Shown: positions 12,016 to 24,400 of the stretch, one piece after another
Numbering within the stretch: position 1 is the first letter of the stretch
Layout of the letters: each line of letters starts with the position of its first letter
Assembly (NCBI GenBank): GCA_013398275.1
Contig: VZSE01002737.1
Location: forward strand, 575,776-639,775
Length of the DNA stretch: 64,000 nt
Direction: 5' to 3'
Source of the DNA: Promerops cafer
Lineage: Eukaryota > Chordata > Aves > Passeriformes > Nectariniidae
Position numbers and translations under genes: made by a program
The notes under the pieces: model-generated
Database searches by the model: none
The model's input: the letters and a program-made list of their open reading frames with translations, nothing else
Told to the model about the DNA's origin: nothing

Positions 12016-12329
12016 AGGGAACAGCTTGAGAAGGACTCATGAAGCAGAAGGTAAAGGCCACTTTTGGATCACGGAGAAGGCCCAGGGACAAGCAAACTCT
12101 TTCTCAAAGAATAGTTCCAGTTCTCTGCAGTAAGCAAAGATGTGATCTTGTGCAGCTTAAATGTAGCAGCCTGTAGTCAGCACAAACATGGACTTCTGTC
12201 CCTCTGACATTTGACTGACATTTAAAATGAGAAGTTCTCCAGGATAATATTTGTCTTTGTATCTCCAGTTTATAATGTGCTTGCTTTTAATGATGTCTTT
12301 ATCATACATGAAGCATCAAGATCCTGATA

Positions 12330-12680
12330 TGCAGATGCTACAAAATAACTCTAATTACTATGATGAAATATTATGGTTTTTTATTTGAGTTAAACTAAAC
12401 ACTTCATGCTTGTTTTAGTAAACAGTGTACAATTTGTAGGATTTCTCTAATCTCATTATGTAAACTGCTTATGAAAATAACAAAGCAGCAGGGAATTGCA
12501 GTATAATGACCTTCTTCCAGTTAATGAGTATTGTTATTTGTTAAAAATAGCATTGGTTTCAGTTATTCTGTGGCTTTGTTCTTTGACCTTCCACATCAAG
12601 TAAGAAATGCTCAATTAATTGAAAAATATGGATAATTCTGAAATCAAAATACAAGGCTAATGAATAAGAGGACACACTTA
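12330..12680. other. Candidate conserved non-coding element
   Basis: This is non-repetitive AT-rich sequence with repeated homeodomain-type cores (CTCTAATTACTATG, CCAGTTAATGAG, CTCAATTAATTG) and no simple-repeat structure. That texture is typical of vertebrate developmental enhancers but is not proof. Only cross-species alignment can decide. Confidence 0.2.
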
Positions 12681-12980
12681 TATTTAAATACTAATTCATG
12701 TTTTAATTACAGTTAAGCCTAGATGCATTCATATGTCCAAACAGAAGCACAGGTACACAGCACACCAATGTGCACTTTCACTGGGTTAGCATTTTTCCAG
12801 TACTTTTTTCTTAAGAGTGTAGTGTATGTAAGTTTTCTGTGTCCAGCTACTTGAGACCTTCCAGTCATAACCCATTGCCTGCTGTCTCCGAAACCATCAA
12901 AGTCTCACAAAAGGTGTTATATTAATAATTTTGGTATTCTTTTTGCATTAGCCTGCACTAAAATATTCTCAAATAAATAT

Positions 12981-13108
12981 GGAAGTTTTCAAGAGGTGTC
13001 TGGATGTGGCACTTGAGGATATGGTGAACATGGTGGGGCTGGGTTGATCACTGGCCTAGGTGATCTTGAAGGTGCCTTCCAACCTTAATGATTCTGTGTT
13101 TCTGTGAT
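12981..13108 (+). mobile_element. CR1 LINE 3' tail
   Basis: This is a clear CR1 3' UTR end: GGAAGTTTTCAAGAGGTGTC, TGGATGTGGCACTTGAGG, GGTGATCTTGAAGGTGCC, TTCCAACCTTAATG, then the terminal ATTCTGTGTTTCTGTG octamer pair. The insertion is truncated to about 130 bases and is non-coding. Its 3' UTR resembles that of the 21.2 kb copy (both share the GATGTGGCACTT motif), suggesting related subfamilies. Confidence 0.88.
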
Positions 13109-13205
13109 GTGGCTTTTACTCTTCTTGTATCATGAAGTAGTGGCTGGGATTTGCAGGAAAAGGGAGCATCTCGGCTCTGGAGTAAAGCAAAAAATTCACC
13201 ACATG

Positions 13206-13221
13206 AAAAAAAAAAAAAAAA
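13206..13221. repeat. Poly-A tract (A16)
   Basis: Sixteen consecutive A residues. A retroposon tail is possible, but the sequence upstream does not match a known element. Confidence 0.9.
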
Positions 13222-13559
13222 GCCAGGTTACTGCACATTAAACTTCCTTTCTGATTGTGTAACATTTAGGAAACCTTGGCTCAGAGGAAGTGTACTGAAA
13301 GCTCTCTCTGTTTACATAATGTTAATATTTTTCTTCTCAGTCCCACTTGCAGTTTCAATGGGGAAAAGCTCACAGTGAGAAGTTAAACAAGGTTCAAAAA
13401 AACACTGTAGCCAGAAAAAAGTTGTGGTTTTGGTCAGAAAAAGGTTGACAGAAATTTATTTGTGGCATCAGAAGAAAGGAAGCCAGAGTGGAGGGTAAAA
13501 AGGAGTTGGAAAAGAATTAAAATTCTCAAAGACAGTAGAAGATGAGATCCTCTACAAAG

Positions 13560-14020
13560 CATACAAGATCATCCAAAGTTCTTTTCTTGCTGTTGAAATT
13601 GACTTTTTCCCAGTTTTATCAAAACAAACAAATGTAATTTGGCGTGACTAATTGCATGTCACTTTAAGTAATATGCCTCTGTTTGCTAGTTCTACTTATC
13701 ACAACATCTGCAAAACCACTGGAGTTTGGGAATGCTTGCTGCTTAAAACTCTACACTAGCTGCTAAATTAATGAAATTAAGATGTTTTATGAATTCTTGC
13801 AGCTATTAGAGAAATGTAATTATTGAAAAATATTATCCAAACATAGAGAATGTGCTGCACAAAGACTGGGGCATGAGGGAAATTAAATCATTTTGCTGAG
13901 TGTACATAACATATCACTTTGCTGCTTCCAAATTGCCTCAGAGCACTCAGTGCAATGACTGATTTTTCAATGAACAATAGGTTTGAGCAGATCAGTTGGG
14001 TCCTGTAAAGATGTCCCTTG
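13560..14020. other. Candidate conserved non-coding element
   Basis: This is unique sequence with clustered homeodomain/POU-like cores, for example GGCGTGACTAATTGCATG near 13640 and CTAAATTAATGAAATTAAG near 13765, with no repeat structure. Visual texture only; regulatory function is inferred. Confidence 0.25.
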
Positions 14021-14825
14021 CTGATATAGGTAAAAATATCCATCATATTTCATATACATACCAAATTCTCACTTAAAATCAGTTGGATTTCCTCTGTAGG
14101 AAGGATGTTTCAGAATGTTTGTCCTCTGAGTATTAGAAACTGTAAACTAACTGTCAATATTACTGTGTTTGTATTTATCTAGCTTTTATTTTCCTCAGGG
14201 TCTTATTAATTAACATAAATTAGTCTTCTCCCTGACATGTTTAGTCCATGCAATTTTAGGGATTTACTCAGCTGATCAAATCAAAGGTTAATTAAATTAA
14301 ATCTAATTAAAACTTAAAGGCTTTCTGTTCCTCCAAATTGTTGAGCTGTCTGATTTTTGAGCTGCATGCCATGAATTCATCTGGTTTGTTTCTTTCTTTA
14401 TTTTATTTGGAGAATCTGAACTCCAAAAGACAATTTGCTTATTCCTTATGTGAAGTCAAGACCTCACACCTTGACAGGGGGATTGTCAGATTGACACAAA
14501 AATACCTTCTTTTCTTAATCCCACTTCACAGCAGGAGTTTCAGCAAATTCAGAGTCACCATCTGACCCACAGGTACCTCCAAATCCTTCAGCACCATTGT
14601 ATTTTATAATTAGTAACTCCTTAGTTTTCATTATTAATTTCTCAGTGGAGGTATTTTCATTTTGCAGTGTGAAATTTCATCCTATTTCTTTAATAACTAT
14701 TTAAGGTATCTAATCAACAAAATAAATGGACTCTGCAAAAATACTGATTTTTATGCTCCATGAGAGCTTAAAAGGGTGTGTGCAAATGAAGGTCTGTGTC
14801 CCTGTCAGCCACTGCTGTGCAATTC

Positions 14826-14929
14826 TGTGCCATGTGCTCTGAGATCACCTTCCTTGAGCAGGGAAGTTGGACAAGATGATCCCACATTAGTCCCTTCCAA
14901 CCTGACCCATTCTGTGATTATGTAATTCT
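14826..14929 (+). mobile_element. CR1 LINE 3' tail
   Basis: The order GTGCCATGTGCTCTGAGATC, CTTGAGCAGGGAAGTTGG, ACAAGATGATCCC, TCCCTTCCAACC, CATTCTGTGATTATGTAATTC is the extreme CR1 3' end with terminal octamers. It is on the + strand with no coding sequence left. The left boundary is uncertain by a few tens of bases. Confidence 0.88.
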
Positions 14930-16550
14930 CCCTTCCTGCTCTGTATCTTGAACAAATGCCATCAGCATTCTTTTTTTTTTAATAGTTACTTTATTGAAAA
15001 CACTTAAAAAAAATCCCAAGATTGTAGTAAATCTTCCAAATTCCTATTGCTATGCAGTATAAATATCTTCCCTTCAGCCTGTTTCTTGCTCATCTTGCTG
15101 CTCATGTACTAATCCTCATGACCTCTCATTTCACTAAAAATTTTCTGTAATAGATGTATATTGAATAGTTCTTTCCTTGTTTTTCCTTTGCAGTCCTCTG
15201 GTTGCTGCTCCCTGGTTGCAGAAGCTTGGGGAATAAAGCATTGAGAAAGAAGCAGCCCCTGTGTCCACGGAAGCTGTTACACAGTTATATACAGGGGGTG
15301 TCAGCACCCTCCTGGGACAGGAGAAATGAGAAACTTCTCTTGATTAAGGTGTCTCCAAAGTTAAAATCTTTTACACAGATTGAAATTAGCCTCACAATAC
15401 TTTACGTGACAAAATAGACCCACCCCACCCCTCAGATTTGGACACACAGTTTCTGGAGGCACCTGAATTCCACACTAATTACACATATAGGTGTGGATTT
15501 CCTGAACAGCTTTTTTTATACTGCAATGAGCCAGAAGCTCATGATCACTCATGATCTAAGCAACAACACCTCTGTGGATGCTCAAAAACTGGATGCATGG
15601 GGTTTTTTTTGGCTTGTTGTCCATCTGCATGATAGAGTCATTAAAAATTCCCAACTTATGAAAGCTGGGTCAATATACATTGCATAACTGGAGCTTTTCA
15701 GTAGTTTTCATAACTGTTCCTCTTCCTTCATCATTAATCATATGAGGTTTAATAAAAGCTGTGTAAACTACAAAGGGGGTTTAAGGTCTTTCATTTTATT
15801 GTGATGTGGGATTTTTTAAAAGAGTCAGGGAACCAAGCCACCTGCCTTGAAAATCCCATCTTTAACAAGACCAGTGCAGTAGAGAACTCTTTGTGACAGA
15901 CCAGTGGAGAGCCTTCCCACATAGCCTTGGGGCTGGCTGCTCCACAGAGAGAGGGTGTGACTTCACTATTTCCCTCTCCTGAGGGCACAATCAGCCCCCA
16001 TGGATTAGAGACACACTACAGGGAGCTGTGGTCAGTCTCAGAAGAGATGAGTGCCATTCTCTTAAAAAGCCTTGGTGCTTTTAAGGACTTGATATAAAAT
16101 GTTCTGAATTTAATTTGAAGCTAAAAAATACCTCCTTTCATTGTACTATTGCAGGATGTACCAACAAGCAGCAATGGACAATCATATTCTGAGATTCCTC
16201 AATAATTTGTTTTAGATACTGTATATCTGTACCTCTACACTCATACTTGCACATTTACAGAGCTTCTCGTCTTTGAGTCTGCAATAATAAATTAACTTAA
16301 TAAAAAAGGCAATAAGCAGCTGTCTTGTTTATGATGTGATTATCAGGAAGGACATATTTTATATAAATAACATGGCTGGGAATATTTCTGTACTAATGGA
16401 AGATGCCTCATAATTTAATTTTCATTTCATAATTTAATTCCTCCCCATCCAACATCCTTAAAACTATATAGATAACTTTGTAGGTTATTCAATACCTTCA
16501 TACTGAAAAATGTCAAAGAAGCGCACCATTTTTTTTGCAAACTGTTTTAG

Positions 16551-16607
16551 TTGGGTTTTTGTTTTTGTTTTTAATTTTGGGGGTTTTATTAATTTTTTTT
16601 TTTTTTT
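16551..16607. repeat. T-rich tract with GTTTTT units and T15
   Basis: Three GTTTTT units are followed by GGGGGTTTT and a run of 15 T. This is simple low-complexity DNA. Confidence 0.85.
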
Positions 16608-18291
16608 AGAAAAAATAATTCCTAGATAATTTAACTTTCTAATTAAATTTTAATTTCTTTTCATTAACAGAGGTTTATCAAGGTGTTCTTGCCTTTGATG
16701 CTTTAATATTTTAGAAATATCTAATTAGGTAATTTTTAAAACACTAACACTTAAACACATTAACTATATGCCAAATAACAGTTCAAACTTATCCTCAAGA
16801 AAAAACAATAATCAAAATTTTGTTAAATGGCCTGAGGCAATGTAGAAAATACTTCCTACATTGAAGAAACAATTTATTATTGAAGTTTATGTTTGTCTTA
16901 GCAGCTTGAAAATATATATATACGTATTTGGTAATACTTTGGTACTGAATATTGTAGACTAAGACCAAAGGTTTAGATTCAGAAAGCTTGTATATCTTTT
17001 TTTCCTTATGAAACTGTTGAGACTGAAACATTGTAGACTGACAGGTAAAACACCTGGCTAGTAAGGACTGAATAAAAATACAAAGTAGAAGCCAAGAAAT
17101 GAGAGTTGAAGTTGTTCTGGAAAGTAATTTTAGATCTGGTTTTTGGTATGGATTTACTGACTCCAGTGACAAAACGAAGGGCAGCCTCACAGAGTAAGAG
17201 CAACTGTGCTGAAGTAAATGAGGCTTGAATCCTTCATGCACATCATCAAATAATTTCTTTTTAAGTTCTCATCTGTGACTTCTGGACAACCTCTCTGATC
17301 CTGATGGATTGTACCAGTTGTCAATGGGGAGAGAGTTCAAAGGAAACCAAAGTGCAGAATCCTATCTACAGACTCCTTCAGACTCTGTTGCTTTTATTAG
17401 TCATTATCATATCTGAGGAAGACAAATCTCAGTTGCATTTTTGGATTTGGTATACAGATATCTGTCCAGGCAGAGTTTTCCTGTAACCTGGAGAATTGAT
17501 CCCAAAACATCCAAAATTTCATTACACCAATTAAAGTATTTCTTTTTCAGAAAGAACATCATTTTAAACACTGCATCACTGTTAATTCTTCATTTTAAAT
17601 TATGTTTTATTCCACATTCAATATTTCATCAATGTACTCCCACAGATTCTTTTCATAAATTATGACATAACTGAAGCACATTTACTGAGTAGCCATAAAA
17701 GTTAAAAACTTGGTTTCTCTTTTGTCTTTCTTTGAAAGGTGGTAGGTGTAAGGTCAAGCCAGGGGGAGTCTACATTAGATTTTTAGTTCAGATCAACTGT
17801 GCTTCTGAATTTCTTCACCTGGTCATCCCCATTTCTGCACTTGGGTTCCCACCACAGAGTTTTGGAGTGCATGACCTGGCTTCTTTTCAGGTGAACCCAC
17901 AGCCTCATGAGATTAACTCATTATTTCAGATCTAACTGAACTGGAAGATGCTGACCAAATGCCAGTGGGCCATGGGTTAAGGGTGCCATAAGTCAAGGAT
18001 GTGGGATCAGACTGGGGCCCTGCTTCTGGCTCTTGCCCTCAAAACCGTGTGTGGTGTGCCCACTGCATCCTCAGCACCAGAGGTTTCACCTCTAAGATCT
18101 TCTCCTTTTGAGCCATGGTCATTTGTAATGTGTCTGAGATTAAAATTTACAGGATGTTTTGGTATCTGTGAGACTGGAACAGAGTTTAAGATACCAGGCT
18201 CAAAATTCCCACTTAGATAAAATTTATTCTCATCTAAGAATAACAGCCATTTGGGAAAAATTACACATTGAACTGCTTCAGATTTCAATCT

Positions 18292-18329
18292 GGTTTGGTT
18301 TTTTTGGTTTTTTTTGTTGTTTTTTTTTT
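18292..18329. repeat. T/G low-complexity tract
   Basis: Alternating GG and T-runs (GGTTTGGTTTTTTTGG and onward). No retroposon body recognised. Confidence 0.8.
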
Positions 18330-19489
18330 ATGGTAAAAATAAAAATGTATTCCAATTGCCCTACTTTCAGTAAATTTGAGTAATTTTGAGTATTTGAGAT
18401 TGGTAATACATATTACACACAGGACTAATATACCTTGTCCTGTAAGATTAGTGTTGGTAAAGACGTGGGACTAGTTTGTTGCTCTTCTGAAGCCAGTGCT
18501 TTATTCAAAGAGAAAGCTCTCACTGTAACAGAGTGAGAACAGCCAGAACACCAGCACTGCCTGCAGCCAAGGCACAGGAATGAAAGGTGTAGCACTCCAG
18601 AGCATTGGCTTTAAAATGGTCAGTGAACTCAAACCCAAAAATCTCAGGCTGCCTCCTTTCCTACTGAGCTACACAGATGAAGGTAACAGTAAAGGAAAGA
18701 GCAATAAATGATAAAGAGGAGATTTGGAGTTAAAGTACTGTTCCTATTAGCTTGTTTAGGATTGTGAAAGATGAATACAATATTTTGTCTAATGTGATGT
18801 GTAATACAAATAGATATTATATAAAAAGTAGAGGTAGAGTAAAGAAGATGGGAGCATGCCACCAAAAATTTCACAGTGTCTTATTACAACAGAGAAATGG
18901 CATATTCCCCATGTCCACTATATAATCACTGAAAAATGGGAATACTAGGATATATCTACAGCCCTATCATTTGCAGAGGAAAAATATATCACTATTTTTG
19001 TGACAAGTGGACCTTTAAACAGAAGAACATCCTGTCCTGGTAAGGCTTCAATACTGGAGAAAGTTTCCTCCTAATAATTCAAACCAAAGGAGCAAAACAA
19101 TGATCCTTCAGGAGGGGTAAGTGTGGACAGAGCCATCCTTTCAGGATGAGAGCACCCGACAGTCACTGCTCTGGCTGGTGTTTGCATAGATTTAAATGAG
19201 CAAGCACTGCACTGACATGGGTGTTGTCTGTAGAGTTTTCACAGCACTGGGGACTTCAGTGCAGTCAAGAAGAACTAAACAAGAAAAGGACCTTCTGCAT
19301 AATCCATCCTGACCTCTCTGCTTCCACAGTTAGCTGTTAGCAATAAGAATCAATAAATCTGAAGCTGTAGATTTGGGTGACAAAACGTCAGAGCCTGTTA
19401 CCAAAACAGAAGTTAGGAGATCTTAACTGCACTTAGAAATCATGAGCATAAATGTCCTGAAACCTGCAGACAGAAAAAGGAAATATTCA

Positions 19490-19830
19490 GAGTTTTATTC
19501 TGTTTGCCACATTTTATAAGTATTGTTAATTACAACAACCATTTAAATTTTGTGAATAATTGCATTTGTAAAATCTTGTTAAGTAATTAGGGAAGTTAAT
19601 ATATGCTTGAGCAACTACTTTTTGTGAATAACAGGCTTATTTAATTATTTTTGCTACACTTAATATCTCTGACTATATTATTTTACATTCTTCTAAAGAA
19701 AATAATCTCTTCAATGTAATTTTCATTAAGGATTTAACATTATGCTAACATAATGTCATTTTGTTGTAATAACTATTTATCAATCACTATTTAGCTATGC
19801 TGTCATTGCCAGTCTGCTCCCTAAAATTAG
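19490..19830. other. Candidate conserved non-coding element
   Basis: Non-repetitive AT-rich DNA with many TAATT/AATTA cores (TGTTAATTACAAC, AGTAATTAGGG, TTTAATTATTTTTGC) and no microsatellite. Such texture is common in avian developmental enhancers but also in ordinary AT-rich DNA. Confidence 0.2.
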
Positions 19831-20032
19831 AAATTCATTTGAATACAAACATGAAAAAGCAGACATGAATGATCTGTTCTTTCTACTGTTCTAATGAGTA
19901 GATAAAATTTGCTAAGATATAAGGGAAAAGCAGGGCTAATATGCAAAAAATAATCAAGAGTTTTCTGTGAATGATATATTAAAGGCAATACTTTCAAGTA
20001 TAAAAAACAACCCAGAAAACAATGCTTTCCGT

Positions 20033-20068
20033 TAAAAAAGAAAAAAAAAATAAAAATAAAAAAGAAAA
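20033..20068. repeat. A-rich low-complexity tract
   Basis: Runs of A interrupted by single G or T (AAAAAAG, TAAAAATAAAAAAG). Confidence 0.85.
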
Positions 20069-20419
20069 CCTTAAACAAACCCCCTCAAAAAGCCAGGACC
20101 AACTCTATATATTAAGTCTTCCAAGAAAAATGTTAGTGCCATATTTCCATGGATGTTTGAACATTCATAGTATCTTGTCATCCTTTGTTTCAAATTGGAA
20201 TAACACTGAATACTAGCATAGTATCATAAAATCTCTTTCATAAAGTTCATTGTTCAGCAGCTACTTTTAGGGCCACTCTAATATTTGAGGGTTGATGTCC
20301 CTTTTCCCTTATCAGATGCCATTTGAGAATGTAGATAAGCTGCCCAAACATGGCTCAAAAAGCTTTGTTTCTGTTGCTCCTCTAAGAATTTACGGTTGAT
20401 TTCTGTTGTTCAACTAGGG

Positions 20420-20439
20420 TTTTGTTTGTTTGTTTGTTT
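20420..20439. repeat. (TTTG)n microsatellite
   Basis: About five uninterrupted TTTG units. Confidence 0.85.
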
Positions 20440-21171
20440 AATAGTAGGAAAAATTAGTTTAATATTAGTTAAAAAACAAAAAAAAAAGCCGCTGCATTGA
20501 TGATAGGGAAAGGGATTAAGGAATCTGGGAGAATATTTCAAGACAGGGAATCCACCCAGCTGCCTGCTGTCTGCTGACTTTGGACTTCAGGGAAAGGAGG
20601 TTCTTGTTCTGGTGGACGAGAAATGATCCATAAACCAAATATTGCTAAAGCACGGCCTGTAGTGCAACACCCTTCCTGGAGTGGGATGTTTTTAAGGGTT
20701 ACAGGGGTATTTTGTTACTTTTTTAAAGAACAGCTGGTGAACTACCTTCTTTTTCACACATCAGCATTGCCAGTCATGCTCATGGCTCAACTTTTAACTC
20801 CCTTTAAGCTGATATTTTGCCAGTGCTGTGTTAATTTGGGTTCTCTCTCATCTGGAGATGGCCTTTCTCATCAGCAAACAGGTTTCTATTTGACCATGTT
20901 TCAGGCTCTCAAATATATCTGGAAACAGATTTCCTTGAAAAACTTTTAAATGAAAAGGGTTCCTCCAACAGATTGCTTTGGAAAATATTGAAATCTGTTA
21001 AATTCAAAACTTATGGTGTCTCAGTAATTTTACATTGCTTCTCATGAAATGTTTACATTATGCATTGCTATTTTTAATGGCAAATAAAATAACTGGAACA
21101 TGATTTTACTAGGGTTGTTTTACTTTCAAAATCATGATGGAAAAATTGCTCTGTTGGTTTCATTCCTAAGT

Positions 21172-21438
21172 AGCAAATGGTAGGACAAGAGGAAATGGTC
21201 TCAAGTTGCACCAGGGGAGATTTAGATCAGATATTAGGAAAAGTTTCCTCACAGAAGAGTTGTCAAACATTGTTCAGGCTTTCCAGGGGAGTGGTTGAGT
21301 CACTGTCCCTGGGGGTATTTGAAAGACATGTAGATGTGGCACTTAGGAACGTGGTTTAGTGGTGGGCTTGGCTGTGTTAGGTTTGTGTTTGATCTAGATG
21401 ATCTTGAAGGTCTTTTTCAAGCCAAGTTATTCTATGAT
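21172..21438 (+). mobile_element. CR1 LINE 3' UTR fragment
   Basis: This is one of the better preserved CR1 tails. It shows GGTAGGACAAGAGGAAATGG, CAAGTTGCACCAGGGGAGAT, AGATCAGATATTAGGAAAAG, CACTGTCCCTGGGGGTATTT, GATGTGGCACTTAGGAACGT, GATGATCTTGAAGGTC and a final ATTCTATGATC. It starts just past the ORF2 stop, so it is entirely non-coding. Confidence 0.93.
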
Positions 21439-24400
21439 CATCCCACTTGTATTTTAGTGAAGGAGCTTGACACTAGCTAATTAGAGAACACTTAAGGAGA
21501 CACTTTACCTTTAGTGAAATACTAGAAAAGCACATAAAATAATAAATACAATCTCAATGAAATGAATGATGATGTAAAATAAAAATTTTCATAATCCCAC
21601 ATAGTGGGCACTTAGGTACAAATGTCTGCAGAAAGCCATTTTTCAGGGAGGATAAACATACTTAATTTGTATTCAATTTAAATTAGAAATCATTTCCAGG
21701 GTTCTCTATTTCCTGCATAACTGAAATGGTGAGTTTTGATGGATTTAATCAAAATATCATCTAATCAAAAGTAACCTCTTTTTTTTTGGTGTCCATATGC
21801 ATCAGGATATATTTTAATTAGATTTTGACTGAGTGGACTTAGATAGTCTGTCTGCCAACTCTCTCTTGATTGACTTATGGGTAGGGAAGAAGGGGTCTTT
21901 TCAGTCTAAAACAGAGACCTTCTCCCTTGCCTAAACAAGATTGGACTCTTGGAGGGATGGGAAGTATTAGCAAATTAGGGTTTTTATTAGCTTTAATTTT
22001 CAAATATCTTTGCATCTCTGAATGTTCTTTGAAATACAATAGGGAAAAAAATAGTAAATTAGCAAGAGATCTATGTGATATCTCTAATTTGGATGCAGCC
22101 AGGGTGAGCTGCACATGTCAAATGAAAAATTTCATATTGTGTAGTATGATGGTAGTGCTGAGGACCTAAGTGTTGAACGGTTTGGGGAATTTGAACAAAA
22201 CCTTCAAAGGCTTTATGGGTTCCTCATAGCAGTTTACATCACATGGGCTTAAAAATAAAGAGCCAAACCAGAACGTTTTGAGAGACATCAATAAATTCAT
22301 GATGTCAAGAATTCATCTTTTTTCCTGTATGGCCACACTTTTATCATAGAAAATTTATAGTGCCATTTGTAATAGATGACCCTTTATTAGATGAAAAATT
22401 GTCTCTTTCAGAGGAGGCTGGTGTCCTAAACCCAAATCTAAGTCTTGGAAATTGTGTTTGGGCCAGCAGCGTATGATCCGAAGGGGCAGGGAGAGCCCTG
22501 GAGAGGCACAAGATACTGGAGGTAAATACAAGTGGAAATTCAAAACACTTTTGAGAATTGTTCTATGAAAAGCATTTTCTTTCTCAGAATTCAGTTATCC
22601 CTTGGCCAAATCATTGAAAATAGGNACCTTTTCAGTCTGAAACAGAGGCAGTTATCAGAATTCAGTTATCTCTTGGCCAAATCATTGAAAATAGGATCAT
22701 TTCTTGACTATAATGTTCATATATCTGACCTTTAAAAAAGAGGTAAGATGTTTTCCGTTTCTAATTGGAACATGGAAGGCTTACAGCTGGTTCCTTTTCA
22801 GCAAAATGTCTGGAAAAGTCAAAAAGGTTAGGGAAGAAACAAGAAAGCTGAAAAAAGTAATTTGAGGAGTTTGTGATGCCTTGAGCCAGAAGGCAACAGG
22901 TTTGTCTGAAATCTGGAGAAAGTTGCAGAGGTCTATTCATCAAATGTGGCGGCAAAGAAATCCTTGTAAAATCTGAGGCAAGTGGAGAGAACTTTTGGAC
23001 TTTTTCTTCCCTGATCAAGGAGGAATGAAATGGTTTAGCTGAGGACTAAGACACCTCAATAGCAGTGCCCAGATCCTGCCATTAAATACACAAGATGAAC
23101 ATAATATCACCATTTCCTCTTCTGCACAGATTTCAGCAATAAAACGTAGTATTTGTTAAAAAAATGATGGCTTTGAGTGTAGTTTTTATATTGTGCAGGC
23201 TTAATAAGATTTTAAAAGGTTAAATATCTGTATTTGAACCCATAAATGGAGAACAAGGAAGGAGAAGGGTGTTTTATGTATCTGAATCCCATGCATGACA
23301 TATTTGAAGGAGACCCCATAGACAAGGTATATATTATTTACTTTCAGTGGCTTATGTCACTTTGCAAAATGAAGAACTGATAGCAAAGAGGAAATATGAT
23401 TGCCTCTGAATATGGAATATGGCTAGAGTATTAAACAATAAATGCTACTATTAAACTCTGCAGAAACCAGATCATAAGAACTTCATAAACTATCAGAATG
23501 TAACCTACTTTGGTGCAAGAAGCTTAAACACAAAGCCAAACATGAAAAAATCTGTGCTTCAGTCTCATGCTTTCTTAGAGCCCTCAAGCTTACAATCAAG
23601 ATTAATCAAATAGATACACCTTAAAAATAGCAGCATGGCTGTTCCCCTGTTGCATATTCCCCCCTTTCAAACAATATCTTCCCTCAGGTATCTCAGGGGG
23701 CAGCAATCAAGGCAGTCCAATTTAATTGACTTTGTGACTCTTGTACAAACACTAATGTGGACTCAGGGCTAACCACAAAGCACTGAGCACAGACTGCACT
23801 CTTTTCCACAGGACATATTAATGTATCCATAGTTGGCTGCCTGTTTTCATTCTGTCATAGGAATGCATCACGCACAAAACTTGTATTTCCTTGGCAAACC
23901 TGAACTAAGCTAGAAAAAGAATTCAGAATTTATTATGAACAACAGATGTGTGTGCTTGCAGACACCAAGAGTAGTAAACTAGGCTGAAAGAGAATAGATA
24001 AAAAACTGCAATAAAAGTGTAGCTTTAACGTAAGCTGGAAATTTCTCTTTGGCTGGTGTTCTTTGTGCCAAGTTTTTAGGGTTTGGTTTGTTTTCTGATT
24101 CTTTAATGCAACTATGAAAACAATTCCCAGAAGAAGTGCTTTGGCTTGTCAATTTTCTGATAACACCTTTTCTTCCTCCTTAAGCAAACAGAACTTGGAA
24201 CCCCTGTTATGTGCCAGAGAAGCCCCATCCTGTGACCTCTGCAAATCTCCATCTGGTTGTAACTGAGCAACAAAACTCTCCAGTACCTTTGCCTTTGATC
24301 TCTGCTTAATAGATTACAAGTAATACTGTGATTTAACAGTTATTTTCTGTATTCTTCCTTTGCAAGGCATGCCAGCACTGCCTGGTTTATGAAGGAATTA

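Larger units (their letters stand above)
9878..12980. other. Unannotated DNA, mixed composition
   Basis: No gene is supported. GC-richer patches lie at about 10370-10660 and 11580-12130; the second carries a minus-strand open frame treated separately. An 8-bp perfect hairpin lies at 11273-11293. The segment 12330-12680 is AT-rich with homeodomain-type TAAT words. Confidence 0.5.
13109..14825. other. Unannotated AT-rich DNA
   Basis: It holds a poly-A tract at 13206-13221 and, at about 13560-14020, a conserved-looking block listed separately. No gene or transposon is recognisable in the rest. Confidence 0.5.
14930..21171. other. Unannotated AT-rich DNA
   Basis: I recognise no gene and no transposon in these 6 kb. 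There are several T-rich or A-rich tracts (16551-16607, 18292-18329, 20033-20068, 20420-20439). A conserved-looking AT-rich block lies at 19490-19830. Open frames reach 148 codons (16795-17241, minus strand) but are AT-driven and unrecognised. Confidence 0.55.

Noticed and set aside
16795..17241. 148-codon minus-strand frame
   Set aside because: F/I/Y/K/S-rich low-complexity translation in very AT-rich DNA; no motif.
20623..20949. 108-codon + strand frame
   Set aside because: Composition is AT-driven with no domain; the number of frames this long fits chance.
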